From Roseobacter weihaiensis (lineage in GTDB: Bacteria > Pseudomonadota > Alphaproteobacteria > Rhodobacterales > Rhodobacteraceae), in NCBI RefSeq assembly GCF_020622345.1, contig NZ_JACNMO010000020.1, forward strand, positions 1 through 64,000: a DNA stretch of 64,000 bases. The letters are read 5' to 3'. The notes under the pieces are model-generated. The model saw nothing but the letters and a program-made list of their open reading frames with translations. It was not told the origin of the DNA and ran no database searches. Every line of letters begins with the position of its first letter. Position 1 is the first letter of the stretch. Shown in pieces: positions 17,816 to 27,496 of this stretch. The position numbers and the translations under genes were made by a program.

Positions 17816-18081
17816 GCGATCCCACCGACATCCCCGGTTTCACCGCGCCGGTTCATCGCGCACTGACGGAACCGATCCTGCTAGGCGGCGCACCGCGCAC
17901 CATCGCGATCGCCAACGGAACCATGGCGGCCGCCGTGGGACTCGGGCTTCGGCTCTGGTTGGTCGGGCTCGCCCTTTGGGCCATCGGTCACATGCTCGCG
18001 GTCTACGCCGCCAAGCGCGACGCGCAGATCGCCGACGTCGCGCGCCGTCACCTCCGCTACCCGACCTGGATGGGGGTGTGA
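17812..18081 (+). CDS. trbD: TrbD, VirB3-like membrane protein
   Basis: An 89-residue inner-membrane protein: an N-terminal PVHRALTEPILLGGAPR segment typical of TrbD/VirB3, then one hydrophobic stretch (about 36-64). The ATG at 17812 overlaps the trbC stop. VirB3-type proteins anchor the TrbE/VirB4 ATPase, whose gene is next after 4 bp. Confidence 0.9.
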   Translation: MSDPTDIPGFTAPVHRALTEPILLGGAPRTIAIANGTMAAAVGLGLRLWLVGLALWAIGHMLAVYAAKRDAQIADVARRHLRYPTWMGV

Positions 18082-18085
18082 GGAG

Positions 18086-20584
18086 ATGATGCGCCTCGCC
18101 GAATACCGTTCCAAAGCCGCGCTGCTTTCGGATTTCCTGCCTTGGGCCGCGCTGATCGGCGAGGGAGTGATCCTCAACAAGGATGGCAGTTTCCAGCGGA
18201 CGGCACGGTTCCGCGGTCCCGATCTCGAGTCCGCAACGCCTGCGGAGTTGGTCGCGACCGCGGCCCGCCTCAACAGCGCGCTGCGACGCCTGGGGTCGGG
18301 CTGGGCCGTGTTCGTCGAAGCACACCGCATCCCGGCGCGCGAGTATCCGCTCTCGGAGTTTCCCGATCCGATCTCCGCGCTGGTCGATGCCGAGCGGCGC
18401 GCCCAGTTTGAAGAAGCCTCGTCTCACTATGAGAGCCGGTATTTCCTCACCCTGACCTGGATGCCGCCTGCCGACGACACGAGCCGGGCGAGCGGGTGGC
18501 TGTTCGAGGATACGCCCAACAAGGGCGCGAACCCGCGCGAGCATCTTGCCGCGTTCCGTTCTCGCGGTGATCGGCTGCTCGGCCTCTTCGAAGGTTTCAT
18601 GCCTGAAGCGACTTGGCTCTCCGACGACGAAACACTGACCTATCTGCATTCAACGATTTCGACCCGGCAGCAAACCGTAAGTGTCCCCGAGACGCCGATG
18701 CATCTCGACGCCTATCTCGCCGATGAGCCGCTGGTCGGCGGTCTCGCGCCGCGCCTCGGCGACACGTATCTGCGCACGCTCTCCATCGTCGGCTTCCCGA
18801 CGTCGACCTGGCCGGGCCTGCTCGACGAACTCAACGCGCAAGCGTTCGAGTATCGCTGGGCGACCCGCGCCATCTGCCTCGACAAGACCGACGCGACCAA
18901 GCTCTTTACCCGCATCCGGCGCCAATGGTTCGCAAAGCGCAAATCAGTGGCCGCGATCCTCAAGGAGGTGATGACCAACGAGGCCTCCACACTCCTCGAC
19001 AGCGATGCCGACAATAAGGCGCTCGATGCCGACGAAGCCTTGCAAGAACTCGGGAGCGACATCGTCGGCGCGGCCTATGTCACCGCGACGATCACGGTCT
19101 GGGACGAGGACGAACGCGGGGCGGACGCCAAGATCAAGCTTGCCGAGAAGGTCGTGCAGGGCCGCGACTTCACCTGCATCCCGGAAACGCTGAACGCCAT
19201 CGAAGCCTGGTTCGGATCGCTGCCCGGCCATCTCTACGCCAATGTCCGCCAACCGCCGATCTCGACGCTCAATCTCGCCCACATGATCCCGATCTCGGCG
19301 GTTTGGGCGGGGCCGCAGCGCAACGACCATCTGGACGGCCCGCCGCTCTTCTATGCCGAGACGCAAGGCGCGACGCCGTTCCGCTTCTCGACGCATGTGG
19401 GTGATGTCGGCCACACATTGGTCGTCGGACCGACCGGCGCGGGAAAATCCGTGCTGCTCGCGCTCATGGCGCTGCAATTCCGGCGCTATGAGAACGCCCA
19501 GATCTTCGCCTTCGATTTCGGCGGCTCGATCCGCTGCGCGACCCTGGCCTGCAGCGGGGATTGGGAAGACCTCGGCCTCGCGCTGTCGGACGAAGACGAC
19601 GCGGTCCAGCTGCAACCGCTCGCACGGATCGACGATCCAGCGGAACGCAGCTGGGCGCAGGACTGGCTCGCTGGGCTGTTGGTCCGAGAAAGGGTCACCA
19701 TCGACCCGGTGGCGCGAGACCATCTCTGGTCGGCGCTGACCTCGCTGGCTTCGGCACCGGTCGAAGAGCGCACGCTGACGGGCCTCTCGGTCCTCCTGCA
19801 ATCCAACGATCTAAAGCGCGCACTCGCGCCGTTCTGCCTGGGCGGCCCCTTCGGCCGCCTGCTCGACGCCGAAAGCGAGGCGCTCGGCTCAACCGACTTC
19901 CAAGCCTTCGAGACCGAAGGGCTGATAGGTTCCGCCGCAGCGCCCGCCGTGCTCGCTTATCTCTTTCACCGGATTGAGGCGCGGCTCGACGGACGACCCA
20001 GTCTCATCATTGTCGACGAAGGCTGGCTTGCGCTCGACGACGCGACCTTCGGCTCGCAGCTGCGCGAATGGCTGAAAACGCTGCGTAAGAAGAACGCTTC
20101 CGTCGTCTTCGCCACCCAATCGCTCGCCGATATCGACGGCTCCGACATCGCGCCCGCCATCGTCGAGAGCTGCCCGACCCGCATCTTCCTGCCCAACGAG
20201 CGCGCTTTCGAGCCGCAGATCTCCGCCACCTATCGCAGCTTCGGGCTGAACGACCGGCAGATCGAGATCGTCGCCCGCGCGACACCAAAGCGCGACTATT
20301 ACTGCCAGTCGCGCCGCGGCAACCGGCTCTTCGCCCTAGGCCTCGGCGACGTCGCACTCGCCTTCACGGCGGCGTCCTCCAAAACCGACCACGCCGCCAT
20401 CGACGCGATCCTCGAAGAGCACGGCCGCGACGGTTTCGCCGCCGCCTGGCTCGCCAGGCGCGATCTCGGCTGGGCGACCGAACTGCTCGGTCCCTTCGAT
20501 GCCGTGATCGAAGCAACCTCATCCGCAACCCCAGAAGCCAACGACGATAAGGAGAAGACTGATGTTCAAGACCAAGACACGTAA
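18086..20584 (+). CDS. trbE: TrbE, VirB4-type ATPase
   Basis: An 832-residue ATPase of the VirB4/CagE family. Walker A GPTGAGKS is near residue 450 and Walker B LIIVDEGWLAL near 640, with the following RKKNASVVFATQSL segment typical of the family. It is the main energiser of the Trb mating channel. GAGGAG precedes the start. The 3' end overlaps trbJ by 23 bp, suggesting coupling. Confidence 0.95.
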   Translation: MMRLAEYRSKAALLSDFLPWAALIGEGVILNKDGSFQRTARFRGPDLESATPAELVATAARLNSALRRLGSGWAVFVEAHRIPAREYPLSEFPDPISALVDAERRAQFEEASSHYESRYFLTLTWMPPADDTSRASGWLFEDTPNKGANPREHLAAFRSRGDRLLGLFEGFMPEATWLSDDETLTYLHSTISTRQQTVSVPETPMHLDAYLADEPLVGGLAPRLGDTYLRTLSIVGFPTSTWPGLLDELNAQAFEYRWATRAICLDKTDATKLFTRIRRQWFAKRKSVAAILKEVMTNEASTLLDSDADNKALDADEALQELGSDIVGAAYVTATITVWDEDERGADAKIKLAEKVVQGRDFTCIPETLNAIEAWFGSLPGHLYANVRQPPISTLNLAHMIPISAVWAGPQRNDHLDGPPLFYAETQGATPFRFSTHVGDVGHTLVVGPTGAGKSVLLALMALQFRRYENAQIFAFDFGGSIRCATLACSGDWEDLGLALSDEDDAVQLQPLARIDDPAERSWAQDWLAGLLVRERVTIDPVARDHLWSALTSLASAPVEERTLTGLSVLLQSNDLKRALAPFCLGGPFGRLLDAESEALGSTDFQAFETEGLIGSAAAPAVLAYLFHRIEARLDGRPSLIIVDEGWLALDDATFGSQLREWLKTLRKKNASVVFATQSLADIDGSDIAPAIVESCPTRIFLPNERAFEPQISATYRSFGLNDRQIEIVARATPKRDYYCQSRRGNRLFALGLGDVALAFTAASSKTDHAAIDAILEEHGRDGFAAAWLARRDLGWATELLGPFDAVIEATSSATPEANDDKEKTDVQDQDT

Positions 20585-21341
20585 GCTCGCCGGACGCGCC
20601 GCCGCGGCTCTGTTGCTGTCGAGCGCGATCGCGCTCACCCCGGCGACGGCACCGCCCGCTAACGCGTTTTTCGGCGGAGGGTTCGGCGGGATCGTCTACG
20701 ATCCGACCAACCATGCCGAGAACCTTCTGACCGCCGCGCGGACGCTGGAGCAGATCAACAACCAGATCGCGCAGCTCCAGAACGAGGCCCAGATGCTGGT
20801 CAATCAGGCGCGCAACCTCGCGAGCCTGCCATACTCGTCGCTCTCACGCCTGCAATCCTCCGTCCAGCAAACCCAGCAGCTCTTGGGTGAAGCGCAGCGC
20901 ATCGCCCATGACGTGGCGACGATCGACGAGGCCTTCACGCAGGACTACGGCGCGGCCGCCGCGCGGGGCGATTTCGATGAGATGATCGCGGGCGCACAGG
21001 ACCGCTGGCGAACCTCGGTCGCTGGGTTCGAGGATGCACTCAAGGTCCAGGCAGGCGTCGTGGGCAATATCGAGACCGCGCGCGCCGAAATGCAGGCGCT
21101 CGTCGGCCGCAGCCAGGCCGCGACCGGCGCATTGCAGGCCACTCAGGCCGGCAACCAGCTTCTCGCCCTCCAAAGCCAGCAGATCTCCGATCTGACGGCC
21201 GCGATCGCCGCGCAGAACCGGGCGCAATCGCTCGAAGCCGCGCGTGTGGCGACGGCCGAGGCGCAGGCGCGCGAGAACCTCACGCGCTTCCTCGATTACG
21301 GCTCCGGCTACGAGCCGACGACCGTGCGGATGTTCCGGTAG
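20562..21341 (+). CDS. trbJ: TrbJ, VirB5-like secreted protein
   Basis: A 259-residue exported protein with a signal peptide (about 1-36, ending near NAFFGGG) and long Gln/Ala-rich helices predicted to form coiled coils (about 60-220). TrbJ is the VirB5 counterpart, a minor pilus or adhesin component. The start lies inside the trbE 3' end. Confidence 0.9.
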   Translation: MFKTKTRKLAGRAAAALLLSSAIALTPATAPPANAFFGGGFGGIVYDPTNHAENLLTAARTLEQINNQIAQLQNEAQMLVNQARNLASLPYSSLSRLQSSVQQTQQLLGEAQRIAHDVATIDEAFTQDYGAAAARGDFDEMIAGAQDRWRTSVAGFEDALKVQAGVVGNIETARAEMQALVGRSQAATGALQATQAGNQLLALQSQQISDLTAAIAAQNRAQSLEAARVATAEAQARENLTRFLDYGSGYEPTTVRMFR

Positions 21342-21347
21342 GCCGCG

Positions 21348-21626
21348 ATGAAGCTGACTGCCGAGACCACGCTGAAAGCCATCGCCATCGCCATGGGCGC
21401 GGGAGCCGGGCTCATGGCGGCGACAGAGCTTCAGCGCGCCGTTGAAGGGGAGCGTGCGGCCGAACCGGCGGCGGTGGTTTCGGACGATCCGCTCCGCGAG
21501 ACCCTCCAGCGCTGCCGCTCGTTGACCCCGGAGGCGCTCGACGTCGACACCGCGTGTCAGGCCGCATGGGAGGAGAATCGCCGCCGGTTCTTTGGCACCT
21601 CCATCAACGATCCGGACACGGAGTAG
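21348..21626 (+). CDS. trbK: TrbK-like entry-exclusion candidate
   Basis: A 92-residue protein between trbJ and trbL with one N-terminal hydrophobic segment (about 10-27) and a hydrophilic tail containing two cysteines (CRSLTPEALDVDTAC). Position and size match the alternate TrbK of alphaproteobacterial trb operons. In IncP plasmids TrbK gives entry exclusion; whether this divergent form does is unknown. Confidence 0.75.
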   Translation: MKLTAETTLKAIAIAMGAGAGLMAATELQRAVEGERAAEPAAVVSDDPLRETLQRCRSLTPEALDVDTACQAAWEENRRRFFGTSINDPDTE

Positions 21627-21629
21627 GTC

Positions 21630-22919
21630 ATGGACGGCGTCGGCGTCATCGATCGGTTCCTGGAGGTCTTCACCACCTATATCGACAGCGGGTTCGGGCT
21701 GCTCGGCGGCGACGTCGCTTTCCTCGCGACCACGCTGATCGTCATCGATGTCACCCTTGCAGCGCTCTTCTGGGCTTGGGGCGCGGATGACGACATCATC
21801 GGAAGGCTCGTCAAGAAGACGCTCTTCGTCGGCGTGTTCGCTTACATCATCAGCAACTGGAACACGCTCGCCCGCATCGTCTTCGAGAGCTTCGCGGGCC
21901 TCGGACTCGTCGCCACCGGCGGCGCGATCGGCGCAGGCGAGCTTTTGCAGCCGGGCCGCATCGCCGCCGTCGGGCTCGAAGCCGGGCAACCCATTCTCGA
22001 ATCCATCGCCGACCTGATGGGGTTCGTTTCCTTCTTCGAGAACTTCATCCAGATCTCGATCCTGCTCTTCGCCTGGATCGTGGTCCTGCTGTCCTTCTTC
22101 ATCCTCGCGATCCAGCTCTTCGTCACCCTCATCGAGTTCAAGCTGGCGACGCTCGCGGGCTTCATCCTCGTCCCCTTCGGTCTTTTCAACAAGACGGCCT
22201 TCATGGCCGAACGCGTCCTAGGTCTCGTCATCTCCTCGGGCGTCAAGGTACTCGTACTCGCCGTGATCGTCGGGATCGGATCCACCATTTTCAGTGAGTT
22301 CACCACCGGCTTTGTTGGCGAACCGACCATCGGCGACGCTATGGCCGTGGTTTTGGCGGCCCTTTCTATCCTCGCGCTCGGCATCTTCGGCCCCGGCATC
22401 GCCAACGGTATCGTCTCCGGCGGTCCGCAGCTTGGTGCTGGGGCCGCCGTTGGTGCCGGGCTTGCCGCGGGTGGTGTCGTCGCTGGAGGTCTCGCAGGCG
22501 CAAAGATCGCCGGGGCCGCAGGCGGAGCGGCCTTGCGTGGTGGGTCTGCCGTCGCCGGTGGCGCGTCGACCGCCTTCAAGATCGGCGCGGCCTCGGGCAC
22601 ATCCACCACCGGGAAAGCCGCGAGCGGCATGGCTGCGGTCGGTCAGGCCGGAGTCAATACCGCCATCAGCCCGCTCAAGCGCGCCGTCGGCGACAGCTAC
22701 CGCTCCGGCTCGCGCGCCGCCTTCGAGGCGACCGGCGGCAAGTTCAGCAATTCCCCGGCCAGCATGCCGACCCCTGCCAATGACGGTCCGCCCGCCTGGG
22801 CGCGCCGCATGAAGCGCCAGCAATCATTGCACCACGGCGCCATGACCACCGCCCACGCGCTGCGCTCAGGCGATGGCGGCGGTGCGGGCACGGCCATCAG
22901 CCTTTCGGAGAAATCATGA
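21630..22919 (+). CDS. trbL: TrbL, VirB6-like channel protein
   Basis: A 429-residue polytopic inner-membrane protein with about six to seven hydrophobic segments between residues 20 and 260. A Gly/Ala-rich region (about 265-330) and a hydrophilic cytoplasmic tail follow. This is the TrbL/VirB6 layout: the inner-membrane part of the DNA path. It starts 3 bp after trbK and overlaps trbF by four bases. Confidence 0.92.
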   Translation: MDGVGVIDRFLEVFTTYIDSGFGLLGGDVAFLATTLIVIDVTLAALFWAWGADDDIIGRLVKKTLFVGVFAYIISNWNTLARIVFESFAGLGLVATGGAIGAGELLQPGRIAAVGLEAGQPILESIADLMGFVSFFENFIQISILLFAWIVVLLSFFILAIQLFVTLIEFKLATLAGFILVPFGLFNKTAFMAERVLGLVISSGVKVLVLAVIVGIGSTIFSEFTTGFVGEPTIGDAMAVVLAALSILALGIFGPGIANGIVSGGPQLGAGAAVGAGLAAGGVVAGGLAGAKIAGAAGGAALRGGSAVAGGASTAFKIGAASGTSTTGKAASGMAAVGQAGVNTAISPLKRAVGDSYRSGSRAAFEATGGKFSNSPASMPTPANDGPPAWARRMKRQQSLHHGAMTTAHALRSGDGGGAGTAISLSEKS

Positions 22920-23602
22920 GATTCAAGCGACCCAGCGTGCGATACGCCAAGACCCCGGAACCGGTGACCCCATACCAGAAGGCTGCCCAGGTTTGGGATG
23001 AACGCATGGGTTCGACCCGCGTCCAGGCGCGCAACTGGCGCCTCATGGCCATCGGGTGCCTCGCCACCACCGCGACCTTCGGTCTCGCGCTGGTCTGGCA
23101 ATCAACACAGGGCACTATTGTCCCTTATGTGGTCGAGGTCGATCAATTGGGCGCGGCTCAGGCCGTCGCGCCGGCCACCGCCAATTATCGGCCGACCGAT
23201 CCTCAGATCGCCTTCCACCTCGCGCGCTTCATCGAGAATGTTCGCCAGGTTCCCGCCGACCCGATCGTGCTCCGGCAGAACTGGCTCAGGGCCTATGACT
23301 TCACCACCGATCGCGGGTCGGTCGCGCTCAACGACTTCGCTCGCGAAAACGACCCCTTCGCCAACGTCGGCGAGGTCCAGGTCACCGCCGAAATCTCCAG
23401 CGTCATCCGCGCCTCCGACAACAGCTTTCGCGTCGCCTGGACCGAGCGCCGCTACGTGAACGGACAGCTCTCCGGCACCGAACGCTGGACCGGCATTCTG
23501 AGCGTCGTCATCCAGCCGCCCCGCGATGCCGACCGCCTCCGCAAAAACCCCCTCGGCGTCTTCGTGCACGCCATCAACTGGTCACGGGAGAACGCCCAAT
23601 GA
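22916..23602 (+). CDS. trbF: TrbF, VirB8-like protein
   Basis: A 228-residue bitopic inner-membrane protein: a short cytoplasmic N-terminus, one hydrophobic segment (about 43-62) and a periplasmic NTF2-like domain typical of VirB8/TrbF. It nucleates channel assembly. The four-base overlaps with trbL and trbG indicate coupled translation. Confidence 0.92.
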   Translation: MRFKRPSVRYAKTPEPVTPYQKAAQVWDERMGSTRVQARNWRLMAIGCLATTATFGLALVWQSTQGTIVPYVVEVDQLGAAQAVAPATANYRPTDPQIAFHLARFIENVRQVPADPIVLRQNWLRAYDFTTDRGSVALNDFARENDPFANVGEVQVTAEISSVIRASDNSFRVAWTERRYVNGQLSGTERWTGILSVVIQPPRDADRLRKNPLGVFVHAINWSRENAQ

Positions 23603-24639
23603 CATACCGAGTGTCAGCCAAACTTTCGATCACAACACTTCTCGCCGGCTCGATGCTGGCCGCATGCGCGACGTTCAAACCACCGGAGATCGCATATGAC
23701 GATCCGGTTGCTGCAACGCTGGTCGCCGACCCACCGCGGCCGGTCAGGATCGTGGAGACACCCGAGCCCTTGCCGTTGCCCGGCCAGCTCATGCGGGTCG
23801 ACGCCGATCCCAAGTCCCCACAAGCCGCAGAACCCACCGAACGCGTGACCAACGCGAACGCCGCCGCCCGGATCGAACCGGTGCGCGACGGCTTCATCAA
23901 CGCCGTACAGCTCTATCCATATAGCTCCGGCGCGCTCTATCAGGTCTACACATCCCCCGGACAGGTCACAGATATCGCGCTACAGGCGGGCGAAAGCCTT
24001 GTCGGGTCCGGCCCCATCGCTGCCGGAGACACGGCCCGCTGGATCATCGGCGACACCGAGAGCGGCTCCGGCGATAACCGTCGCATCCATGTGCTCGTGA
24101 AACCGACCCGGCCCGATCTCGTCACCAACCTCGTCATCAACACAGATCGGCGGACCTATCATCTGGAGCTGCGCGCGACGCCGCAGGCCTATATGGCCTC
24201 CGTCTCATGGCAATATCCCGAGGACGAGTTGATTGCGCTGCGTCGCGAAAACGATCGCGCGGAGGCGAGCCTTCCGATCGGGCGCAATGTCGATCTCGAC
24301 GATCTCAACTTCCGCTACCGGATCACCGGTGACCGCGCGCCCTGGCGACCGCGCCGCGCTTTCGATGACGGGCGGCAGGTCTTCATCGAGTTTCCGCGCG
24401 GGATCGGCCAAGGCGAGATGCCGCCGCTCTTCGTGATCGGACCGGAAGGAGACGGCCAGCTCGTCAATTACCGCATTCGGCGCAATTACATGATCGTCGA
24501 TCGGCTCTTCGCCGCCGCCGAGCTGCGTCTTGGAGACCGCCAGCGGGTCGTCCGGATCGTGCGGACTGATGGGGTCCGGCGCAGCGAGCGAAGTGAGGAG
24601 CGCGTGGTTTCCGCGTGGCGGCCCGATGAGGACCGTTGA
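23599..24639 (+). CDS. trbG: TrbG, VirB9-like lipoprotein
   Basis: A 346-residue protein with a lipoprotein signal (LAAC, Cys23) and a VirB9/TrbG beta domain in the second half (for example FNFRYRITGD-like NFRYRITGDRAPWRPRR near 235-250). It forms the outer-membrane core complex with TrbI. A repetitive ERSEERV tail follows near residue 330. Confidence 0.92.
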   Translation: MTYRVSAKLSITTLLAGSMLAACATFKPPEIAYDDPVAATLVADPPRPVRIVETPEPLPLPGQLMRVDADPKSPQAAEPTERVTNANAAARIEPVRDGFINAVQLYPYSSGALYQVYTSPGQVTDIALQAGESLVGSGPIAAGDTARWIIGDTESGSGDNRRIHVLVKPTRPDLVTNLVINTDRRTYHLELRATPQAYMASVSWQYPEDELIALRRENDRAEASLPIGRNVDLDDLNFRYRITGDRAPWRPRRAFDDGRQVFIEFPRGIGQGEMPPLFVIGPEGDGQLVNYRIRRNYMIVDRLFAAAELRLGDRQRVVRIVRTDGVRRSERSEERVVSAWRPDEDR

Positions 24640-24642
24640 GCC

Positions 24643-25866
24643 ATGACCGGGACGGAAGATCAGCAACCAGATGAACGCCCCGACGACCCGCCGCGCTCGG
24701 AACAGGACATCGCCAGAGAACTCCGCTTGCGGCCGGATCCGCCGCGCGTCATGCGCCTCTCGCGCAAGGCCATCACGGTTCTCACCGTCGCAGGTGGGCT
24801 CGGCATCGGGGCGATCCTAATCGTCGCGCTGCAGGGTCCGGATCGGACCGATGGGCCAACTGAATTGTTTTCGACGGAACGCGTTCAAGAAGCCGAAGGC
24901 CTTCTGGGTCTACCGCGCGACTACGCGTCGATCCCGCAGCTCGGGCCACCGCTACCGGGCGAACTGGGACGGCCGGTTCTGTCTGCGCAGCGTCGGGGTG
25001 AGCCAGTGCCTGTCGTGCCCGCAACCGGCTCCGCCGTCGATCCGGACGAACAACTTCGCTTGCAGGAGGCGGAAGCGGCCCGGCTCGCGACGCTCTTCGC
25101 GGATGCAAGCTCGAGTGGCGCAGGTGCTGCGCGACCGCAGGCACTACCCGCAACATCTCCGGCGCCCGGATTGCAAGGTCTATTTCCGGCGTCAGCGGGA
25201 TCTTCGCGCCAGCCGGATGCGACAGAACGACAAGAGGCGTTTTTGGATCGAGAGGTGGATCGACGGACCACTGCCGCGGATCGGCTGCAGTCTCCGCCGA
25301 GCCCTTACGTCCTGCAAGCCGGATCCGTCATCGAAGCCGCGCTGCTGACAGGTCTGCGCTCCGATCTTCCCGGGCAGATCACGGCGCAGGTCACCGCGAA
25401 TGTCTATGACAGCCCGACCGGGCAATTCCTGCTGATCCCACAAGGGGCGCGGCTCCTCGGCGAGTATGACAGCCGCGTTGAAACCGGTCAGCGGCGCGTC
25501 CTCTTGGCGTGGACTCGATTGATCCTACCCGATGGACGTTCTGTCGTCCTCGAACGCCAGCCCGGGACCGACCAAGCTGGCTACGCAGGCCTCGAAGATG
25601 GTGTGGACAATCACTGGGGCCAGTTGTTCCGCGCGGCCGGTCTCGCCACGATTCTCAATATCGGGCTCGAGACAGGCGAGGATGGCGGCGATGACATTGC
25701 CGAGGCGATCCGCGACGGCACCCAGGATACGATAGGGCGCGCGGGCGAGGCCATCGTCCAGCGCCAACTCAACATCCCACCGACGCTTACGATCCGGCCC
25801 GGTTTCCCGGTACGCGTGATGGTGACGCGCGATCTCATTCTTGAGCCACATGGAGACATGCGATGA
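24643..25866 (+). CDS. trbI: TrbI, VirB10-like protein
   Basis: A 407-residue protein spanning the inner membrane once (about 44-64), with a Pro/Ala-rich periplasmic linker and a C-terminal VirB10/TrbI domain. Diagnostic segments include LQAGSVIEAALLTGLRSDLPG near 225-245 and LLIPQGARLLGEYDS near 265. It connects the inner and outer membrane parts of the mating apparatus. It overlaps the DUF2274 gene by four bases. Confidence 0.93.
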   Translation: MTGTEDQQPDERPDDPPRSEQDIARELRLRPDPPRVMRLSRKAITVLTVAGGLGIGAILIVALQGPDRTDGPTELFSTERVQEAEGLLGLPRDYASIPQLGPPLPGELGRPVLSAQRRGEPVPVVPATGSAVDPDEQLRLQEAEAARLATLFADASSSGAGAARPQALPATSPAPGLQGLFPASAGSSRQPDATERQEAFLDREVDRRTTAADRLQSPPSPYVLQAGSVIEAALLTGLRSDLPGQITAQVTANVYDSPTGQFLLIPQGARLLGEYDSRVETGQRRVLLAWTRLILPDGRSVVLERQPGTDQAGYAGLEDGVDNHWGQLFRAAGLATILNIGLETGEDGGDDIAEAIRDGTQDTIGRAGEAIVQRQLNIPPTLTIRPGFPVRVMVTRDLILEPHGDMR

Positions 25867-26108
25867 ACAGGTTAAAGCTCGGCGATATCCGCGACGAAAG
25901 GCCGATCAAGCTGACCGTAGAGCTACCGGCGGAAGTGCATCGCGACTTAACGGTCTACGCAGAGATTCTTGGCGCCGAGAACGGGAATAAACTCGAACCC
26001 GTAAAGCTGATCGCGCCTATGCTGGAGCGGTTCATGAAAACCGATCGCGGATTTGCGAAGCTCAGGAAAGAACGCCGTTCCGTTTCGCTTCGATCCGCCC
26101 AAGACTAA
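25863..26108 (+). CDS. DUF2274 protein
   Basis: An 81-residue soluble protein of the DUF2274 family (KLGDIRDERPIKLTVELPAE start), the usual last gene of alphaproteobacterial trb operons. A short beta strand followed by helices hints at a ribbon-helix-helix-like regulator, but no function is shown. Its last 47 bp overlap the 3' end of the convergent LysR gene. Confidence 0.85.
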   Translation: MNRLKLGDIRDERPIKLTVELPAEVHRDLTVYAEILGAENGNKLEPVKLIAPMLERFMKTDRGFAKLRKERRSVSLRSAQD

Positions 26109-26976
26109 TAAACCGACGAAGCGCCGGGTTGTCTGTTTCAGGACGCCAGGTCAACGAGAAAGGCACTCGTTCTTCTTCATTTCCGATCGGAACGAAACGA
26201 ACATTCGGGTATGTGACTCCCCGCCAGTGGTCAGTAACAAGGCATACACCCAGCCCTAGGCCGACGAGCGCCATGAGACCCTCGCGTCCGAGCTTATGAC
26301 GCTGAACCTGACTGTTACGCCATATATCAACCATGCATCGCAGAATATAATCGCTTACCTCTGGTCCTGGATCTCGATCACTTAGCAAGAGTGTCGCGTG
26401 GTGTAGATCGTGCACGCTGAGCTGATCAACGGTGGCCAAGGCATCACTAGATGGTACCGCAAGGAAAATCCGTTCGCGAGCTAGGACAAAACTATCCCCG
26501 CTCTCTGTTTCTGGCTCGCCAACCGCAATCATCGCGTCAATCTTCCGATGGCTCAGGTCTGTAAGCAAGCCGCCACGATCTGACTCTTTGATGCAAACGA
26601 CGACTTCAGGATGCGCTTCAAAAAATGAATGAAAGACATTGCGGATAGGGCCTCTTGAGAGCGATGCGATAACCCCGACACTTAGCCGTCCAGCACCAGC
26701 GGTTCCTTCGTGCTGCGCAGACTCTACCGCTACGTTCAAGTCATTTACAATGTACCGGACTCTCTCCGAAAAACATATGCCAGCAGGCGTGAGTCTTGCG
26801 CCGTTCGTCTGTCGCTCGAACAATGAAACACCCAGCCTGTCCTCAAGCTTTTGAATTCGTCGGCTCACGGATGATTGACCAATTCCAAGCTTACTGGCCG
26901 CTCTACGAAAACTGCCAGTCTCTGCAACGGCTAGCGCTGCAGTCAATTGGTGCAGTTCAACATGCTGATCTTTCAC
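26062..26976 (-). CDS. LysR-family transcriptional regulator
   Basis: A 304-residue LysR regulator: winged helix-turn-helix at about 8-66 (AALAVAETGSFRRAASKLGIGQSSVSRRIQ-type region) and a C-terminal effector-binding domain. It is convergent with the trb operon and overlaps its last gene. A LysR gene at this place follows trbI-DUF2274 in other alphaproteobacterial elements, so it may belong to the element backbone rather than to the cargo. It could equally regulate the redox genes upstream on the same strand. The ligand is unknown. Confidence 0.88.
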   Translation of the reverse strand: MKDQHVELHQLTAALAVAETGSFRRAASKLGIGQSSVSRRIQKLEDRLGVSLFERQTNGARLTPAGICFSERVRYIVNDLNVAVESAQHEGTAGAGRLSVGVIASLSRGPIRNVFHSFFEAHPEVVVCIKESDRGGLLTDLSHRKIDAMIAVGEPETESGDSFVLARERIFLAVPSSDALATVDQLSVHDLHHATLLLSDRDPGPEVSDYILRCMVDIWRNSQVQRHKLGREGLMALVGLGLGVCLVTDHWRGVTYPNVRFVPIGNEEERVPFSLTWRPETDNPALRRFISLGRIEAKRNGVLS

Positions 26977-27087
26977 TTTCCATAAACCCAGTTTGCTTCA
27001 GATCTTCTTTGCCCCCAATTCGATAGCCAGATTGTCCGAGTATTGATCCAAAGATCAGAGATCTGGTTCCATTTTAACTTCGCGCTC

Positions 27088-27486
27088 TCAAAGCCATTCT
27101 GGTCGGACTGCTCCTTCGTGCCCGGGCGTGCGCCAAGCATTTTCCATGTAATCCTCTCGTTCGATCCGCAATCCGCCAAGCCGCGCCCCGCCGCTGGCCT
27201 CAAACAGGACGCCGGGTCCGATCGGCGTCTCGATCAACATGGCGCCAGGAGCGTCGCGCAGCGCTTCGATGTCGTCGACTTCAAAGAACAAAATCGGCGA
27301 CTTACCCGCCATGTGCGAGGCAAATACGATGTCCGCCCCGGCACCGTGCCGCACTGAGGCGACGCGTGCACCAAACCGATCGAGGAAGAAGCGTAAGTTG
27401 CCGCCCAGGGTCTGGACGTGAAGGCGAGCGTCCGCCTCCACATCACTTGATCCCATGTAGACGAGCCGTAGCGATCCGAGCTTCAT
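27088..27486 (-). CDS. VOC/glyoxalase-like protein
   Basis: A 132-residue protein resembling vicinal-oxygen-chelate domains: an N-terminal LRLVYMGSSDVEADARLHVQTLGG segment and the later SPILFFEVDDIEALRDAPG segment with the expected alternation of strands and helices. Reaction unknown. I place the start at 27486; an extension to 27681 overlaps the neighbouring membrane protein in another frame and is low-complexity. It is the last gene of the minus-strand array. Confidence 0.65.
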   Translation of the reverse strand: MKLGSLRLVYMGSSDVEADARLHVQTLGGNLRFFLDRFGARVASVRHGAGADIVFASHMAGKSPILFFEVDDIEALRDAPGAMLIETPIGPGVLFEASGGARLGGLRIEREDYMENAWRTPGHEGAVRPEWL

Positions 27487-27496
27487 ACCAAGCCTA